From the NCBI GenBank assembly GCA_028822885.1, contig JAPKCP010000168.1, forward strand, positions 1 to 7,441: a stretch of 7,441 bases of DNA. The letters run 5' to 3'. The DNA comes from Yoonia sp. (GTDB lineage: Bacteria; Pseudomonadota; Alphaproteobacteria; Rhodobacterales; Rhodobacteraceae). A model generated the notes under the pieces. The model made no database searches. It was not told where the DNA came from and saw only the letters and a list, made by a program, of their open reading frames with translations. Shown piece after piece: positions 5,554 to 7,441 of the stretch. The stretch's first letter is position 1. Each line of letters begins with the position of its first letter. A program made the position numbers and the translations under genes.

Positions 5554-7215
5554 ATGACGACCACCTTTCGCCTGACTATGGCCCAGTTGAACCCAACCGT
5601 TGGGGATCTCATTGGAAATGCTACCAAAGCCCATTCGGCATGGGTGGCGGCAAAGGATGCGGGGGCCGATATGGTCGCTTTGCCAGAGATGTTTATTGTG
5701 GGCTATTCGACCCAAGACCTTGTGATGAAACCCGCGTTCCATCAAGCTGCTGAGGCCGCAATTGTGGCGCTGGCTGCCAAATGTGCTGACGGTCCCACGA
5801 TGGGTATTGGTGGGCCATATTTTGCTGATGATCGGCTTTATAACGCTTACTACATCTGCCGTGGTGGTGAGATTGTCGCGCGTCAGCTCAAGCATTTTCT
5901 GCCCAATTACAATGTCTTCGACGAGGTTCGTCAGTTTCGACGTGGTCCGATCCAAGGGCCCTACGCGATCCCGGGCGGCCCACGCATTGGTAGCCCAATC
6001 TGCGAAGACGCTTGGTATGAAGACGTGGCTGAGGGTATGGTTGAGAGCGGCGCAGAGATCCTTGTGGTCCCCAACGGATCGCCTTTTCGGCGCGAAAAAT
6101 TCGATGTACGGATGTCCAAAATGGTGGCCCGTGTTGTCGAAAACGATGTGCCGCTTGTCTACGTCAATATGGTTGGCGGCCAAGACGATCAGATCTTCGA
6201 CGGTGGGTCATTCGTCTTAAACCGTGGTGGAAAACTCGCGCTGCAAATGCCACTTTTTGACGAGGCGATTGCGCATGTTGATTTCATCCAAGGTGAAAAC
6301 GGCTGGGAAGCCATCGACGGCGAAAAAGTGATCTTTCCTGATGATTTGGAACAAGATTACCGTGCGATGGTCGAAAGCTTGCGGGATTATTGTGGCAAAA
6401 CTCGTTTTGAAAAGGTCCTGCTTGGCCTGTCCGGTGGCATAGATAGCGCAATTGTTGCAGCCATTGCCGCCGATGCGCTTGGCCCCGACAACGTGCGATG
6501 TGTCATGTTACCGTCTGAATACACGTCACAATCTTCGCTCGATGATGCGCAAGGCGTCGTCGAAGCGCTGGGCTGCAAATACGACACTGTTTCCATTTCG
6601 GGACCAAGGGCGGCGGTATCTGAGGCCCTCGCACCGTTGTTCGCAGGCATGGATGACGGCCTGACCGAAGAGAATATCCAGTCCCGGATGCGCGGGCTGC
6701 TGCTGATGGCGCAGTCCAATAAATTTGGGGAAATGCTGCTCACAACCGGCAATAAGTCCGAAGTTGCTGTGGGTTATGCCACGATCTACGGCGACATGAA
6801 CGGCGGCTATAACCCGATCAAAGACATGTACAAAACGCGGGTTTTCGACGCTTGCCGCTGGCGCAACGCAAACCACCGTCCATGGATGAAAGCCCCGGCA
6901 GGCGAAGTCATTCCCGTCGCAATCATTGATAAGCCGCCATCTGCCGAATTGCGCCCGGACCAGCGCGACGACGACAGCTTGCCGCCCTACGATATCCTTG
7001 ATGGCATCCTCAAAATGCTGGTCGACGCAGATAAATCCGTCGCAGATTGCGTCGCAGCAGGGTTTGAGCGGGAAACCGTCAAACGTGTCGAACACCTGCT
7101 CTACATTTCTGAATACAAACGCTTCCAATCCGCCCCGGGTACACGGCTTTCTAACCGGGCGTTTTGGCTCGACCGCCGCTATCCGATTGTGAACGCTTTC
7201 AGGGACCAAAGTTGA
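5554..7215 (+). CDS. nadE: Glutamine-dependent NAD+ synthetase
   Basis: This enzyme makes NAD+ from nicotinate adenine dinucleotide, ATP and glutamine, the last step of NAD biosynthesis, in the cytoplasm. The 553-residue product has two domains. The N-terminal nitrilase-like glutaminase has its triad as Glu45 (LPEMF), Lys113 (LKHFLPNYNVFDE) and Cys150 (SPICEDAWYE). The C-terminal synthetase has the ATP-pyrophosphatase P-loop SGGIDS at 293-298, followed by TTGNKSE and the GDMNGGYNPIKD segment. The reading frame is open from an ATG at 5443. However, AAGGGGA (5539-5545) lies 8 nt before the ATG at 5554, and that start yields MTTTFRLTMAQLNPTVGD, the usual N-terminus of the family. The extra 37 upstream codons show no homologous features. 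The stop overlaps the start of the next small gene by 4 nt, giving a two-gene unit. Confidence 0.96.
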   Translation: MTTTFRLTMAQLNPTVGDLIGNATKAHSAWVAAKDAGADMVALPEMFIVGYSTQDLVMKPAFHQAAEAAIVALAAKCADGPTMGIGGPYFADDRLYNAYYICRGGEIVARQLKHFLPNYNVFDEVRQFRRGPIQGPYAIPGGPRIGSPICEDAWYEDVAEGMVESGAEILVVPNGSPFRREKFDVRMSKMVARVVENDVPLVYVNMVGGQDDQIFDGGSFVLNRGGKLALQMPLFDEAIAHVDFIQGENGWEAIDGEKVIFPDDLEQDYRAMVESLRDYCGKTRFEKVLLGLSGGIDSAIVAAIAADALGPDNVRCVMLPSEYTSQSSLDDAQGVVEALGCKYDTVSISGPRAAVSEALAPLFAGMDDGLTEENIQSRMRGLLLMAQSNKFGEMLLTTGNKSEVAVGYATIYGDMNGGYNPIKDMYKTRVFDACRWRNANHRPWMKAPAGEVIPVAIIDKPPSAELRPDQRDDDSLPPYDILDGILKMLVDADKSVADCVAAGFERETVKRVEHLLYISEYKRFQSAPGTRLSNRAFWLDRRYPIVNAFRDQS

Positions 7216-7403
7216 GCGACCAAACCAAACGCGGTATCGGTGCTGTGATGCTCGCCTTTGGTATCATCTCAGTTCTTTGCATGCTCGCGGTTGCCCGACT
7301 TTCGCCATCAGTCATTACCTCGCTTCCGGGTCTCATTGTCTGCGGGATTGTGCTTTGTGATCTGTCATGCGCAATTTGGCTTTTGCGCATTACAAAAGGT
7401 TAA
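7212..7403 (+). CDS. Small two-helix membrane protein, TTG start
   Basis: A 63-residue protein of unknown function. It has a short charged N-terminus (SDQTKRG) followed by two hydrophobic segments: about residues 10-29 (AVMLAFGIISVLCMLAVARL) and about 35-58 (VITSL...CAIWLL). The end is basic (RITKG). It is therefore probably an inner-membrane hairpin. The chosen start is TTG at 7212-7214, which shares TTGA with the nadE stop and is preceded by AGGGA (7201-7205) with a 6-nt spacer. An ATG at 7164 in the same frame would overlap nadE by 52 nt and shows no such site. The arrangement implies translational coupling to nadE, but nothing shows a functional link to NAD synthesis. Confidence 0.72.
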   Translation: MSDQTKRGIGAVMLAFGIISVLCMLAVARLSPSVITSLPGLIVCGIVLCDLSCAIWLLRITKG

Positions 7404-7441
7404 CAAGCTCCCGGTGCACGTTTGATGTACGCCTGTCACAC

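Noticed and set aside
5440..7209. Long minus-strand frames opposite nadE (5440-6183 and 6526-7209)
   Set aside because: They lie wholly antisense to a clearly conserved enzyme gene and have no recognisable domains. Such frames are common opposite well-used codons.

Overview
The window looks like a chromosomal segment from an alphaproteobacterium, most likely a marine Rhodobacteraceae (Roseobacter-type) species. This rests on the protein style of LeuA, NadE and the iron-sulfur photolyase, on moderate GC content, and on dense gene packing with short overlaps. No mobile elements, tRNA/rRNA genes or CRISPR arrays are visible. The species call is inference, since no database search was possible.

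Left part, minus strand (1-1092): a leucine-biosynthesis unit. Reading leftward it contains a candidate promoter, a 26-codon leader ORF with four consecutive Leu codons near its end, a structured leader RNA, a small cupin gene, and the first 179 codons of leuA (2-isopropylmalate synthase), which runs off the left edge. The leader ORF is the most interesting find. It looks like a leucine-sensing attenuator placed upstream of cupin-leuA. Its Leu-codon stretch can also pair over 9 bp with the ribosome-binding site of the cupin gene, which suggests control of translation initiation.

Middle-left, plus strand (1170-3894): a three-gene run of a short-chain dehydrogenase, an FeS-cluster photolyase/cryptochrome of the bacterial (6-4) photolyase type overlapping it by 7 nt, and a CxxC peroxiredoxin-like protein 26 nt further on. 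This is probably a light/oxidative-stress repair operon.

Middle-right, minus strand (3904-5368): a convergent gene for an exported protein built almost wholly of 19 MORN repeats (18 complete plus one degenerate), each exactly 23 residues, followed by a strong hairpin terminator. The repeats fall into two nine-repeat blocks that look like an ancient internal duplication.

Right part, plus strand (5554-7403): nadE (glutamine-dependent NAD+ synthetase), translationally coupled through a 4-nt TTGA overlap to a 63-residue, two-helix membrane protein that starts with TTG. The last 38 bases hold nothing I can identify.
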